A stretch of DNA of 64,000 nucleotides from an uncultured Eubacteriales bacterium (GCA_900545175.1 UQYF01000002.1:116923-180922); one strand, 5' to 3'. Shown: positions 27,555-37,383, counted from the first letter of the stretch. Numbers and translations: made by a program. The notes: generated by a model not told the origin, from the sequence alone.

Positions 27555-28683
27555 ATGATATTCAAGACAATAAACGACAATGATTCATTATCTGGACAGA
27601 GAATTGTATCAAAATTTACAGCTAGAAAAATTGCACAAGAAGAAGCTACTAAACAGTTAGAAATAGATATACAGTGTTTAAGAAACTACGAAACAGAATG
27701 TCAAAAAGGCTCTGTATCAACGGAAACTTTCAGTAACACAATGAAGGGTGCGTCTGTTGAAGCACAAAAATATGCGACAAATATTAAAAACGGAACTGGT
27801 TCGGCACAAACATTTGCTACAAATCAGAGAACAATTCAAGCTTCAATGTCTGAAACTTCTATTGTTTCTAAAGTTGCTGCTACTGGTCTTAGCATTTTTA
27901 AAGCCGCATTAAATTCCCTTATCTTTTTTGCGGTTATTGAAGGTATTCGATTTTTAATAAAAGGAATAGACAAACTCGACTTGTAGCGTTAAGACGCTTG
28001 ATAGTCTTCTCAATAATTTGGAGAATATAAATAATGAAGCAACAGCTCAGGCTTATTTAAAATCACAAGTTCTCGAAACAGCAGAAAGTTACAGAGATTT
28101 AACCGTTGCAAAGATTGAAACGTGGAGAGCTGACAATTTATTAAAAGCTCAAAATGGTGAAGCTGATTTAACTGTATCAACTATAAACGAGGTAGCAGAT
28201 GCTTATATAAGACAAGCAAATGCCATCAATAATTTAGTTGACCACACTAATTTAGCATCTGTTTTTGGAACTAGCACCTCTGCATCCAAAGATACCGAAA
28301 CCGCCCTTGACCGTATCACCAATAAATACAAGGAACTCACTGATGTAATAGGTTCAAATGTCAACCTTATACTCTCTCAGATTAAGCTCTTAGAGACACA
28401 AGGTAAGGAAGTCGGCGAAGCTTATTATACAGAGCTTGTAGACCAGTCATCAACTAAAATAGCAATTCTCACAGAACAGTTTAATGAACTCAGACAGCAG
28501 TTTTTAAATACTCCAAAGGGTACTGATGAATGGTTAGAACTCAATTCGGCAATCTTAGAGGTTCAGAACTCTATCTTTGATGTTCAGTAATCCATTACGG
28601 AAGCGAAAACCAATATAGAAGATTTTCAGAATTCTATAGACCAGCTTCATTGGGATACGCTTGATGAAATTGCTGATGCTATC
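27555..28683 (+). pseudogene. Phage tail tape-measure protein remnant
   Basis: A fragment in two frames. Residues from 27555 (MIFKTINDNDSLSG...FSNTMKGASVEAQKYA...FFAVIEGIRFLIKGIDKL) run to a stop near 27984. A single-base shift leads to TLDSLLNNLENINNEATAQAYL... (open to the TAA at 28588), after which the same frame continues SITEAKTNIEDFQNSIDQLHWDTLDEIADAI until it is cut by the palindromic repeat. Helical Gln/Asn-rich composition, a hydrophobic stretch and the DLxWDxxD-type segment fit tape-measure proteins. Frameshift, stop codon and truncation show decay. Confidence 0.68.
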
Positions 28684-28684
28684 C

Positions 28685-28715
28685 TGGGACACCTGTGTCA
28701 GACCCCGGTGTCCCA
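28685..28715. repeat. 31-nt palindromic repeat, copy 2
   Basis: Same outer arms TGGGACAC/GTGTCCCA and right core GACCCC as copy 1; the left core has changed to TGTGTC. It abuts and truncates the tape-measure remnant, about 4.7 kb from copy 1 in the same orientation. Confidence 0.85.
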
Positions 28716-28720
28716 ACATC

Positions 28721-28763
28721 AAATAGAACCGCCCTGTCAGAACATGGGCGGTTCTATTTTTGT
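28721..28763 (+). terminator. Strong terminator between the repeats
   Basis: Perfect 14-bp stem AAATAGAACCGCCC/GGGCGGTTCTATTT followed by TTG. It lies between the second palindrome and its companion direct repeat. Confidence 0.75.
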
Positions 28764-28774
28764 TCCGATGCACA

Positions 28775-28800
28775 AATGTTACATACGGAATGTGCTCATC
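28775..28800 (+). repeat. 26-nt companion direct repeat, copy 2
   Basis: AATGTTACATACGGAA then TGT and GCTCATC. It differs from copy 1 at only three bases. Confidence 0.8.
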
Positions 28801-28817
28801 ATAAGTGGCGAATATGA

Positions 28818-29270
28818 CTAATAATACTTCTTGTTACCCCACAGATTAGCTTTTCTAAGCTCAAGATACTCAGCATACGCCTTCTCTAATATCTGCTTCT
28901 CATTCGAGAACTTGAGAAGATGATACGCTTCATGAAACTTGTAATAGCCGGAATCCTCAAAAAACTCTTCCTTCTGTGGCTTACTGTAGTAGCTGTCTGC
29001 CATCATCAGATACCAATGGACTTCCTTATCTACAACATCTGACGGCACTGAAAAAGTGTACTGGCTCTTTCCTACATACTTGATAATCTGGGCTGATACT
29101 CCTGTTTCTTCCTTCACCTCACGAAGGGCTGTCTCTTTATAATCTTCGCCTTCCTCAACAGTTCCCTTCGGAAGCACCCAGCCTTCATACTTGTTCTTGA
29201 AATTCTTATACAGAACAAGTATCTTTCCTCTGAATATAACCACACCGCCACAGCTAGTTGCCTGTATCAC
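28818..29270 (-). CDS. Nudix hydrolase
   Basis: 150 aa from a GTG start preceded by AGGAGG 7 nt upstream; an in-frame ATG ten codons earlier lacks such a site. The Nudix box is complete: GTVEEGEDYKETALREVKEETG (Gx5Ex7REUxEExGU). It hydrolyses a nucleoside diphosphate linked to another group; substrate not predictable. Start MIQATSCGGVVIFRGK. It follows the SEDS-PBP gene by about 70 bp in the same direction. Confidence 0.93.
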   Translation of the reverse strand: MIQATSCGGVVIFRGKILVLYKNFKNKYEGWVLPKGTVEEGEDYKETALREVKEETGVSAQIIKYVGKSQYTFSVPSDVVDKEVHWYLMMADSYYSKPQKEEFFEDSGYYKFHEAYHLLKFSNEKQILEKAYAEYLELRKANLWGNKKYY

Positions 29271-29340
29271 AGCAATTCCTCCTGTATTATGGTGTGTCAC
29301 ATATGACTTGAATATAGTATAAACCAGTTTTTAAACAATA

Positions 29341-32154
29341 TCAATCTTTTTTATTGTACCATGCATCAAAAATATCCTTCGCAACATTCACAGCATATCT
29401 GTCCGGCATTCCCTCTTCATTAAAGCCTTCAAGAACAACACTCACTATTATCCCGGACTCATCATTTGGTATAAAGCCTACAAAAAGCGAATGTTCATAC
29501 CCTGACGTTCCATACTGTGCAGTTCCCGATTTACCGGCAACCTCATATGGTGCTTCTGAGAATACATGTGAAAAGCTCACCTCAATAACCTGTTTCAAAT
29601 GAGCCTGAAGCATTTTTGCCTCGTCCTCACTCATAACTTCACCGTAATATTCATCACCGCCCGTTCCGTCATATGAATATACACTGCTGCCATTCGGAGC
29701 TAATATATTTTTCACAATATACGGCTCATATAACACTCCGTCATTTGCAATCGACTGCATGATAAGTGCATTATGAATAGGTGTGATAAGCGTAGCACCC
29801 TGACCAAAGCTCGTCTGTATAACCTCCCATTCGGCTGAATCTTCAGTGAGTGCGTATTGTGATTTGCTGGTCACAGGTCCTAATCCATCATGATAGTGTA
29901 TCTCTTTGTTAAAAAGTAATATCTCTGCCGTCTCAAGACTTGTATTTACATCAGTCTCAAGTCCCATTGTTATAAATGCCCCATTGCATGAATGAGCAAA
30001 TGCTCCATAAGTGTCAACACTTCCATGTGCCGTATGTCCTACACACGCAACCGAAATATCATCCTTGGTGAACACTCCACTACATTCATATACAAAATTC
30101 TTGAATCGTTCATCCGCATTGCATTCCCTGTAATATGACAACAGTGTAAGAATCTTAAACGTGGAGCCGGGAGGATACATTCCTGATACAGCCCTGTTTA
30201 GGAGCGGTGCATCCGCACTAGAATCCGTTCCCTGTGTCATAAGTGTGTTAGGGTTAAAATCCGGCTTCGACACCATGGCAAGTATCGCACCGTTTCTGTC
30301 CATGACGACAACTGCACCCTTGTTAATTCCAAGTGCTTCGCTTGCAGCATACTGCATATCGTAGTCGAGTGTGGTTACAACCGAGTTGCCTCTGTATTTC
30401 TGGTTGGTCAGCTCGGCATGGAGCTTATTATCGAACGTGTCACTGCTTCTTGAAAGCTGGTAGTTTAAAACTCCTTCAAGTCCTGCCCCTTCACCATAAG
30501 TATATCCGACAACATGCGAGAAAAGCTTTCCGTAAGTGTATACTCTTTGAACTTCTCCATCGGCATTTACAATGCTTGAAGCAAGCTCCTCACCTGTAGC
30601 AGCATATATAGAGCCTCTTTTGGTCTGCTCCTGCATCTTGCCAAGCCTTCTGTTGTAAGCGCTGTCAAGTATGCTTGTATCAAATGTCGCAAGCTCATAT
30701 ATATAATATCCGCTTATAATAAGAACAAGAATAAGACTTCCGACAACCATCCTCGGTGAACGCACTGTCTGTACCGGCGCTTTTTCATGTTGTTCATCCT
30801 GAAAAGCTTCATCCGATTCATCGTTATCGTCAGCGATTATTGCATTCTGCTCCATATTTTTAGCGGCGACTCCCTGAATAATGGCTATCATTATCATCGA
30901 GCTTATAATCGAGCTCCCTCCATAGCTCACAAAAGGAAGTGTTACACCTGTACTCGGAATACAATTTATTGTTCCGCCAATATTCAGAAAGCACTGGAAA
31001 ATATACATTATTCCAAATCCGCCTAAAAGCTGTCTGTTAAAGATGTCCCTGTTTTCGGACAGCACCGTAATGATTTCAAAAAACACATTCAGGCATACCA
31101 TGATAATTATTATTCCAAACAGACCGCCAAACTCCTCCGATATCGCAGGAAATATAAAGTCCTTCGTGACAACAGGAATGGAGCCCGGCAGTCCCTTTGT
31201 CAAGCCTGTTCCAAACCATCCGCCATTTCCGAGTGCGAATATTGACTGCACAAGCTGATACCCCTTGCCGTCAATATACTTGAACGGATTAATCCATACA
31301 TCAACTCTCACCCTCACATGTGAAATCACAAAATATGCCCCTACACCCGCAGCGACCGCACATATTCCTCCAAGTACAAGATATCTGTGCTTGTGGGTTG
31401 CATCGTACAGCATTACAACATATGTCACATAAAAAATCAATGCCGCTCCAAGGTCATTTGATGCTGCCAATATAAGCACATGCATTGCTGCACAAACCGA
31501 AGTTACCACTATCCGTGATGTCGATTTTCCTTTATAGAGCATACATGCTATAAACATAACATATGTAAGCTTCACAAACTCTGACGGCTGGAATGAAAAT
31601 CCTCCGATACTTATAGAAAGGTTAGCTCCATACACAGTGTTTCCAAGAACAAATACCACTCCTAAAAGGATAATTCCAACGACGCAATAAAGAATATCCA
31701 TTTTTATCAAAAAATGAAGCTTCTCAACTATCACCGGAACAAAAAGCAAAATCAATGTTCCTGCCCATATAAGCACATACTGTCTTATAAGCTTATCTGT
31801 GTCAAGCCTTGCGAGCATTATCATGCCGATACACATAAGAAATGCCATGTCATTGAGCAGAATCCTGTTGCATTTTCTGTAAATCATAGGAAAAATATTT
31901 AGAAGGAAAAAGAAATAAAACAATTCCATAAATAAAAATACCATAAACAGAAAATCCTGCCTGTTTATAAAAAGAACAACATTCCCAAGCACTGTCATGC
32001 ACAAAACAATTATTATTTGGACGATTCCTTTTCGCAGCTTTCCACGTTCACGCCTTTTTTTATAAAAAACATGTCCCAAAAAACCGTGAAGGCAGAAAAA
32101 CGCTCCAAGCAATATAAATACATATTTTGATATAGCAGTTACTATATTAATCAC
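29341..32154 (-). CDS. SEDS glycosyltransferase fused to penicillin-binding transpeptidase
   Basis: 937 aa starting at a GTG directly after the U32 stop (GAGGAG upstream). Residues 1-430 are a FtsW/RodA/SpoVE-type polytopic polymerase; the likely catalytic Asp is D234 in SNDLGAALIF, and PSTGVTLPFVSYGGSS (400-415) is a SEDS hallmark. After a linker and one transmembrane helix (about 467-485) comes a class B transpeptidase: SxxK as STFK (664-667), SCN (722-724), KSGT (875-878). One polypeptide thus holds both polymerase and crosslinking activities for peptidoglycan synthesis. Confidence 0.92.
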   Translation of the reverse strand: MINIVTAISKYVFILLGAFFCLHGFLGHVFYKKRRERGKLRKGIVQIIIVLCMTVLGNVVLFINRQDFLFMVFLFMELFYFFFLLNIFPMIYRKCNRILLNDMAFLMCIGMIMLARLDTDKLIRQYVLIWAGTLILLFVPVIVEKLHFLIKMDILYCVVGIILLGVVFVLGNTVYGANLSISIGGFSFQPSEFVKLTYVMFIACMLYKGKSTSRIVVTSVCAAMHVLILAASNDLGAALIFYVTYVVMLYDATHKHRYLVLGGICAVAAGVGAYFVISHVRVRVDVWINPFKYIDGKGYQLVQSIFALGNGGWFGTGLTKGLPGSIPVVTKDFIFPAISEEFGGLFGIIIIMVCLNVFFEIITVLSENRDIFNRQLLGGFGIMYIFQCFLNIGGTINCIPSTGVTLPFVSYGGSSIISSMIMIAIIQGVAAKNMEQNAIIADDNDESDEAFQDEQHEKAPVQTVRSPRMVVGSLILVLIISGYYIYELATFDTSILDSAYNRRLGKMQEQTKRGSIYAATGEELASSIVNADGEVQRVYTYGKLFSHVVGYTYGEGAGLEGVLNYQLSRSSDTFDNKLHAELTNQKYRGNSVVTTLDYDMQYAASEALGINKGAVVVMDRNGAILAMVSKPDFNPNTLMTQGTDSSADAPLLNRAVSGMYPPGSTFKILTLLSYYRECNADERFKNFVYECSGVFTKDDISVACVGHTAHGSVDTYGAFAHSCNGAFITMGLETDVNTSLETAEILLFNKEIHYHDGLGPVTSKSQYALTEDSAEWEVIQTSFGQGATLITPIHNALIMQSIANDGVLYEPYIVKNILAPNGSSVYSYDGTGGDEYYGEVMSEDEAKMLQAHLKQVIEVSFSHVFSEAPYEVAGKSGTAQYGTSGYEHSLFVGFIPNDESGIIVSVVLEGFNEEGMPDRYAVNVAKDIFDAWYNKKD

Positions 32155-34614
32155 TTAATCTACTCCTCTGTTATAATGTCCTCTCGTATAATCCTTAATG
32201 CTCTCCCCGGCTGTCAGGATAATCTCTTCAACCTCATCGGCTTTTTCTATCGTAAAATTAATTCTCACAGCATTGACTCCCATGTTTTTCAATTCCTCCT
32301 TCTTATCAAGCAGATATTCAGGAACGCTGTTAAATATCAGATTATAACAATATCCACAGCTGTTAATCGCCGCAAGCTTCTTTCCTTTTCTGTCTGTGAA
32401 ATAGTACACACCCGCTCTTCCACACGGCTTGTCTTTTGATGTATACTTTAATGTACAGCCTGCCGTAACCATAAGAGGCAGATATCCGTATGCTATTTTT
32501 TCAAGATAAAGCTCTCTAGCTACATCGGAGTATCTTTCGGTGGAATACTTTCCAACTGAGCGGCACAGTCCCTTTAACTGACCTGCGTTCAGCTCCTCCG
32601 ACAATGTAAAACCATTGATTCCAAGGCGCTCATATTCGTCCACAGCGGCTTTATTGTAAGTGTACATATTATAATCAATTATAATTCTTCCCTCATAAAG
32701 CTCATACATTCCATTATTTTTTATATACATCAGCTCTTCCGTACTTCTTATCAACAGACCGTCAAAGCCGGCAGTCTTGATATTTTCTAACTTTTTATCA
32801 AAAAGCTTGATTGTCCTTTCACGGAATATATATGGCATGGCAAGATAGACTTCCACTCTCCTATTATCGTCAGAAATATGCCCATTATATTCATCGACCA
32901 TACTCTTCATTGATATTGCACCGTCTATTCCCGAAAGCTCGGTCGATATATATATCTTCGATACACCTATAGCGGATGCACCTTCCATTCCTGCTTTAGC
33001 GCTGTCAAGGACTGCGTGTAACTGCTCTTTATTCATCACCTGAACAGTCATATTCAGTTTTTCTGTTTTTCTGATGCCGGCTTTTGTATTTTGCGTACAT
33101 TCGCCTGCATTTCTATCCGGCACTTTTATATTTCTTCTGCCTTCGGATAATATTTCATTTTCTATGTCTGCAAGAGCACTTCTTCTCAAATCATTCAACA
33201 GCTTAACCGGCACAAACGGCGCTCCGTCTATCTCGACTGTGATATCGGCATCATCGCACATAAAAGCAGTACCGCCAAGCTTCTTTAACTGCTTTATGAC
33301 ATCGGCTCTTGTCGCAGGATGTTTTTCGGACTTTTCAAGTATGTCACCATAAACAACTGTTGCTTTGTCATCTGACTGTACCTTAAGAAATGCCCTCTCG
33401 CCTTCTTTTAAACATATATTCATTTTCAAGCCAAGCTTGATATCTTTATCAATATATTTCTCCCTGATTTCTGCCAAAAGAGCATTGTTCCTTGTCCTAT
33501 ACACAGACGTACCGTTTTGCGTATTTCTTATTGCTCCCTTCGGCAATGCAAAGCGTCCATTTTTCTTTCCTGCCGGAACTGTATACTCACTTCCATCTGC
33601 AAATTCAAGAACATCACCCGCATTTATTTCCTCTGAAAGCAGAATTTCTCCGTTCTTCACTGTTCCGACAACAATCCCCTGATGATTCGGTCTGTTGAAG
33701 GTCATCATATTTTTATCATTATGTGAATAATAATACCCTTTACAAAAACCTCCTCGATTATATAAATCCATTAGCTGCGTGATATCATGTGCATCCACCT
33801 TGAATCCGTCACGCCCTTTTTCAAGATACATATCGACATATTTTCTGTAAGCGTATGTGACACCTGCAACATACTCCGGGCTTTTCATTCTGCCCTCAAT
33901 CTTGAGCGAATACACTCCCGCATCCAAGATATCAGGTATCGCTTCGACGGTACACATATCCTTAGGACTTAACAGGTACTTGTCTTTTATTCCGTTCATA
34001 CTGTAAGTTAATCTGCATGGCTGTGCACATCGTCCACGATTTCCGCTTCTGCCGCCTATCATACTGCTCAAAAGGCATTGACCTGAATAGCAATAACAGA
34101 GTGCTCCATGTACAAAGCTCTCTATCTCAATATCCACATTATCATGTATGTCCTTTATCTCTTCTGCCGAAAGCTCCCTTGCGGTAACTACTCTTGATGC
34201 TCCCATTTTTTTCAGAAGCTGCGCACCGTTTTTTCCTGTAATTGTCATCTGTGTGCTGGCATGAAGATCAAGTCCCGGAAAATTATCCCTGAGAATTGCA
34301 AACACGCCATAATCCTGAACTATAACGGCATCAAGCCCCTCCTCGTAATATGGTCTTATATATTCAACGAGCTTCTCTAATTCGTCATTTCTAAGCAGTG
34401 TATTTACCGTAAGGTAAACCTTCCTTCCGTACAAATGAGCTGTTCTTATTGCCTTTATAAGCTCTTCGTTGTCGAAATTTCCTGCAAATGCACGCGCCCC
34501 GAACATGCTTCCTCCAAGATACACTGCATCCGCGCCGGCATTTATAGCTGCCCTGAAGCATTCATATGTGCCTGCCGGAGACAAAATCTCCCTTTTAGTT
34601 TTATCACTAATCAT
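32155..34614 (-). CDS. U32 family peptidase (YhbU/RlhA-like)
   Basis: 819 aa. The N-terminal U32 domain has ILSPAGTYECFRAAINAGADAVYLGG, LDLHASTQMTITG, VHGALCYCYSGQCLLSS and GRSGNRGRCAQPCRL, with conserved cysteines. A central DUF3656-like region and a second barrel-like part follow. In E. coli the related RlhA hydroxylates 23S rRNA C2501, so an RNA-modification role is more likely than proteolysis. AAGGTGA precedes the ATG. It directly precedes the SEDS-PBP gene with no gap. Confidence 0.9.
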   Translation of the reverse strand: MISDKTKREILSPAGTYECFRAAINAGADAVYLGGSMFGARAFAGNFDNEELIKAIRTAHLYGRKVYLTVNTLLRNDELEKLVEYIRPYYEEGLDAVIVQDYGVFAILRDNFPGLDLHASTQMTITGKNGAQLLKKMGASRVVTARELSAEEIKDIHDNVDIEIESFVHGALCYCYSGQCLLSSMIGGRSGNRGRCAQPCRLTYSMNGIKDKYLLSPKDMCTVEAIPDILDAGVYSLKIEGRMKSPEYVAGVTYAYRKYVDMYLEKGRDGFKVDAHDITQLMDLYNRGGFCKGYYYSHNDKNMMTFNRPNHQGIVVGTVKNGEILLSEEINAGDVLEFADGSEYTVPAGKKNGRFALPKGAIRNTQNGTSVYRTRNNALLAEIREKYIDKDIKLGLKMNICLKEGERAFLKVQSDDKATVVYGDILEKSEKHPATRADVIKQLKKLGGTAFMCDDADITVEIDGAPFVPVKLLNDLRRSALADIENEILSEGRRNIKVPDRNAGECTQNTKAGIRKTEKLNMTVQVMNKEQLHAVLDSAKAGMEGASAIGVSKIYISTELSGIDGAISMKSMVDEYNGHISDDNRRVEVYLAMPYIFRERTIKLFDKKLENIKTAGFDGLLIRSTEELMYIKNNGMYELYEGRIIIDYNMYTYNKAAVDEYERLGINGFTLSEELNAGQLKGLCRSVGKYSTERYSDVARELYLEKIAYGYLPLMVTAGCTLKYTSKDKPCGRAGVYYFTDRKGKKLAAINSCGYCYNLIFNSVPEYLLDKKEELKNMGVNAVRINFTIEKADEVEEIILTAGESIKDYTRGHYNRGVD

Positions 34615-34644
34615 TATATCACCTTAATCCTACTTACATTATTA

Positions 34645-34675
34645 GAAAAAGGGGACTCCATTATAGAAATCCCCC
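34645..34675 (-). terminator. Terminator after the ZapA-rod gene
   Basis: GGGG...CCCC hairpin followed on the minus strand by TTTTTC, just after the stop codon at 34681. Confidence 0.7.
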
Positions 34676-34680
34676 GATAA

Positions 34681-37311
34681 TCAATTAGTCTGTTTTTCCT
34701 TTTCTTCCAAGTTGATAATCATATCCTCATAAAGCCCAATATCCCTGTTAAGCTGCGCAATCTTCTCTGCCTGTTTATCATTCATATCATGAAGCTGCGC
34801 ATTCTCTCTGCGAAGTTCTTCGTCATCATGCCCCACATCAGACTTCTCCTGCCGGAGCTTTTCGTTGCATTCATTAAGCTCTACATTCATTTCCCTGAGT
34901 TCATCATTCAACCTTATGACTTCTTCATTCTTATTACTAAGCTCGGCATTGCGGGTACTAAGCTCTGTGTTGGCATTTCCTAACTCTGTGTTCTTCCTGC
35001 TCAGTTCTGTGTTAGCATTTTCTAACTCTGTGTTCTTCCTGCTTAGTTCTTCATTCTTATTGCTAAGCTCTGCATTTTTTTCACTAAGTTCAGTATTCTC
35101 TTCATTAAGCCCGGCATTAGCACTGCTAAGCTTTGCGTTCTGACTTCCAAGCTCACTGCTCTTATTGTTTAGCTCCGTAATCTTGCGGTTAAGCTCTGCG
35201 TTGCTGCTGCCTAACTGCATATTCTTATTATTGAGTTCTGTATTCTTGCTTCCAAGCTCGGCATTTTTATCAGATAATTCTGTATTTTTATTTTCAAGCT
35301 CGGCAATCTTACGGCTTAGCTCTGCGTTTTTCTCACCTAGCTCAGTGTGTTTTCCGCTAAGTTCCGTGTTGACATTGCTTAACTCAGTGTTCTTCCTGCT
35401 AAGTTCTGCATTCTTATTACTAAGCTCGTTATTCTTGTTGTTTAACTCGGCAATCTTATGGCTCAGTTCTACGTTACTGCTGCTTAACTCAGCATTCTTC
35501 CTGTTAAGCTCTGTATTTGTATTACTTAACTCAGTATTTTTTCTGCTAAGTTCAGCATTTTTATTGCTAAGCTCTGCATTTGTACTGCTAAGCTTTGCAT
35601 TCTGGCTTCCAAGCTCTGCCTTACGATTTTCCAGCTCTGCATTCTTATTGCTAAGTTCTGTGCTTCTGCTTCCAAGCTCACTGCTCTTGTTATTTAACTC
35701 GGTAATCTTGCGGCTTAGTTCTGCGTTGCTGCTGCTTAACTGCATATTCTTATTATTCAGTTCCGTATTCTTGTTTCCAAGCTCTGTATTTTTATTTTCA
35801 AGCTCGGTAATCTTACGGCTTAACTCTGCGTTTTTCTCACCTAGCTCGGTATGCTTTCCGCTTAGTTCTGCATTGGCATTGCTTAACTCTGTGTTCTTCT
35901 TGTTAAGTTCTTCATTCTTATTACTAAGCTCGGTATTCGTACTACTTAATTTTGCGTTTTGACTATCAAGCTCAGTATTCTTATTGCTAAGCTCCACATT
36001 GCGATTTTCCAGCTCTGCATTCTTATTGCTAAGCTCTGTGCTTCTGCTTCCAAGCTCACTGCTCTTGTTATTTAGCTCTGTAATCTTGCGGCTTAGTTCT
36101 GCATTACTGCTGCTTAACTGCATATTCTTATTATTGAGTTCTGTATTCTTGCTTCCAAGCTCTGCATTTTTATTTTCAAGCTCGGTAATCTTACGGCTTA
36201 ACTCTGCGTTTTTCTCACCTAGCTCGGTATGCTTTCCGCTTAGTTCTGCATTGGCATTGCTTAACTCTGTGTTCTTCTTGTTAAGTTCTTCATTCTTATT
36301 ACTAAGCTCGGTATTCGTACTACTTAATTTTGCGTTTTGACTATCAAGCTCAGTATTCTTATTGCTAAGCTCCACATTGCGATTTTCCAGCTCTGCATTC
36401 TTATTGCTAAGCTCTGTGCTTCTGCTTCCAAGCTCACTGCTCTTGTTATTTAGCTCTGTAATCTTGCGGCTTAGTTCTGCATTACTGCTGCTTAACTGCA
36501 TATTCTTATTATTGAGTTCTGTATTCTTGCTTCCAAGCTCTGCATTTTTACCAGTTAATTCTGTATTTTTATTTTCAAGCTCGGCAATCTTACGGCTTAG
36601 CTCTGCGTTTTTCTCACCTAGCTCGGTATACTTTCCGCTTAGTTCTGTGTTGGCATTTTCTAACTCTGTGTTCTTCTTGTTAAGTTCTTCATTCTTATTA
36701 CTAAGTTCGGTATTTGTATTACTTAATTCAGTATTTTTTTTGTCAAGCTCTTCATTCTTGTTCTGAAGCTCAGTATATCTGCTGTCAAACTCCTCATTTT
36801 CTTTCGAGAAAACAGCCTTCTCATCCCGAAGCTTCGCATTGTCATCCTGAAGCTCTTCATTTTTCTTGACAAGCTCGGAGTTCTCGTCAATAATCTTATC
36901 AAGCTTATCATTAAACTGCGCATTCTTACTGCTCAATTCAGTCAGTTCATTCTGTGATTCTTTTTGTCTATTGTCAAGCTCAGCATATTGAAGCTGCATA
37001 TTGTCATACTTACTCTGCAGCTCAATTAACTGATGCTTCAAATCATAGATTTCATTATCCTTGCTCTCTAAATCACCCTCAAGCGTATCCGCCATGCTCT
37101 TAGCCTTAAAATATTCATCGGCAATATCAAGCTGAATTAAAATATTCTTAAATTCAACAGGCATTTTGCTATAGGATTCTTTTTTCTTATATTCATTTAA
37201 TTTGTTATCAAGATATGAGGCTACTCTCTGTATGTACTCGCGGCTCTCGTACCCGCTAAGTGTAATAACCCTGCCGCCAATAACAACATCCGCTTCGTTT
37301 TTCGCTGGCAT
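34681..37311 (-). CDS. ZapA-domain protein with very long Asn/Leu heptad coiled coil
   Basis: 876 aa, AAGGAG 8 nt before the ATG. Residues about 6-90 are a ZapA-like cell division domain (VIGGRVITLSGYESREYIQRVASYLDNKLNEY...DIADEYFKAK). From about 90 a coiled coil follows. From about 180 to 810 it becomes an almost uninterrupted series of N-x-E-L-x-x-K heptads (about 85-90), such as NTELSNK, NAELSRK and NMQLSSS. Asn at position a and Leu at d repeat nearly every turn. It ends in mixed sequence. ZapA normally has about 100 residues. The product probably binds FtsZ and spans many tens of nanometres. Confidence 0.85.
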   Translation of the reverse strand: MPAKNEADVVIGGRVITLSGYESREYIQRVASYLDNKLNEYKKKESYSKMPVEFKNILIQLDIADEYFKAKSMADTLEGDLESKDNEIYDLKHQLIELQSKYDNMQLQYAELDNRQKESQNELTELSSKNAQFNDKLDKIIDENSELVKKNEELQDDNAKLRDEKAVFSKENEEFDSRYTELQNKNEELDKKNTELSNTNTELSNKNEELNKKNTELENANTELSGKYTELGEKNAELSRKIAELENKNTELTGKNAELGSKNTELNNKNMQLSSSNAELSRKITELNNKSSELGSRSTELSNKNAELENRNVELSNKNTELDSQNAKLSSTNTELSNKNEELNKKNTELSNANAELSGKHTELGEKNAELSRKITELENKNAELGSKNTELNNKNMQLSSSNAELSRKITELNNKSSELGSRSTELSNKNAELENRNVELSNKNTELDSQNAKLSSTNTELSNKNEELNKKNTELSNANAELSGKHTELGEKNAELSRKITELENKNTELGNKNTELNNKNMQLSSSNAELSRKITELNNKSSELGSRSTELSNKNAELENRKAELGSQNAKLSSTNAELSNKNAELSRKNTELSNTNTELNRKNAELSSSNVELSHKIAELNNKNNELSNKNAELSRKNTELSNVNTELSGKHTELGEKNAELSRKIAELENKNTELSDKNAELGSKNTELNNKNMQLGSSNAELNRKITELNNKSSELGSQNAKLSSANAGLNEENTELSEKNAELSNKNEELSRKNTELENANTELSRKNTELGNANTELSTRNAELSNKNEEVIRLNDELREMNVELNECNEKLRQEKSDVGHDDEELRRENAQLHDMNDKQAEKIAQLNRDIGLYEDMIINLEEKEKQTN
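35625..36552 (-). repeat. 378-bp tandem duplication within the heptad array
   Basis: Bases 35625-36002 recur at 36003-36380 almost unchanged, for example the block starting GATTTTCCAGCTCTGC, and a partial third copy runs to about 36552. The period of 378 bp equals 126 codons or 18 heptads, so each step lengthens the rod in frame. A short insertion breaks the third copy. Confidence 0.85.
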
Positions 37312-37383
37312 ACTGTCAACTCCTTATCCATATCGTACCGTATATGCTTTTTGCATAATATCAAATAGGTACAAAGACATAAT

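Noticed and set aside
23865..28817. Integrase attachment sites in the tRNA-Leu 3' end
   Set aside because: No second copy of the tRNA 3' end was found near 28.7 kb and there is no integrase gene in the window.
34865..36766. Long + strand ORFs rich in Leu/Ser (LLSSVFLLLSSAF patterns) that look like membrane proteins
   Set aside because: They are the antisense of the heptad-coding strand; their periodicity simply mirrors the NxELxxK repeats.
34900..36770. Regular 21-bp periodicity that could suggest CRISPR or a satellite
   Set aside because: The period is in frame with a coding heptad array and has no unique spacers.
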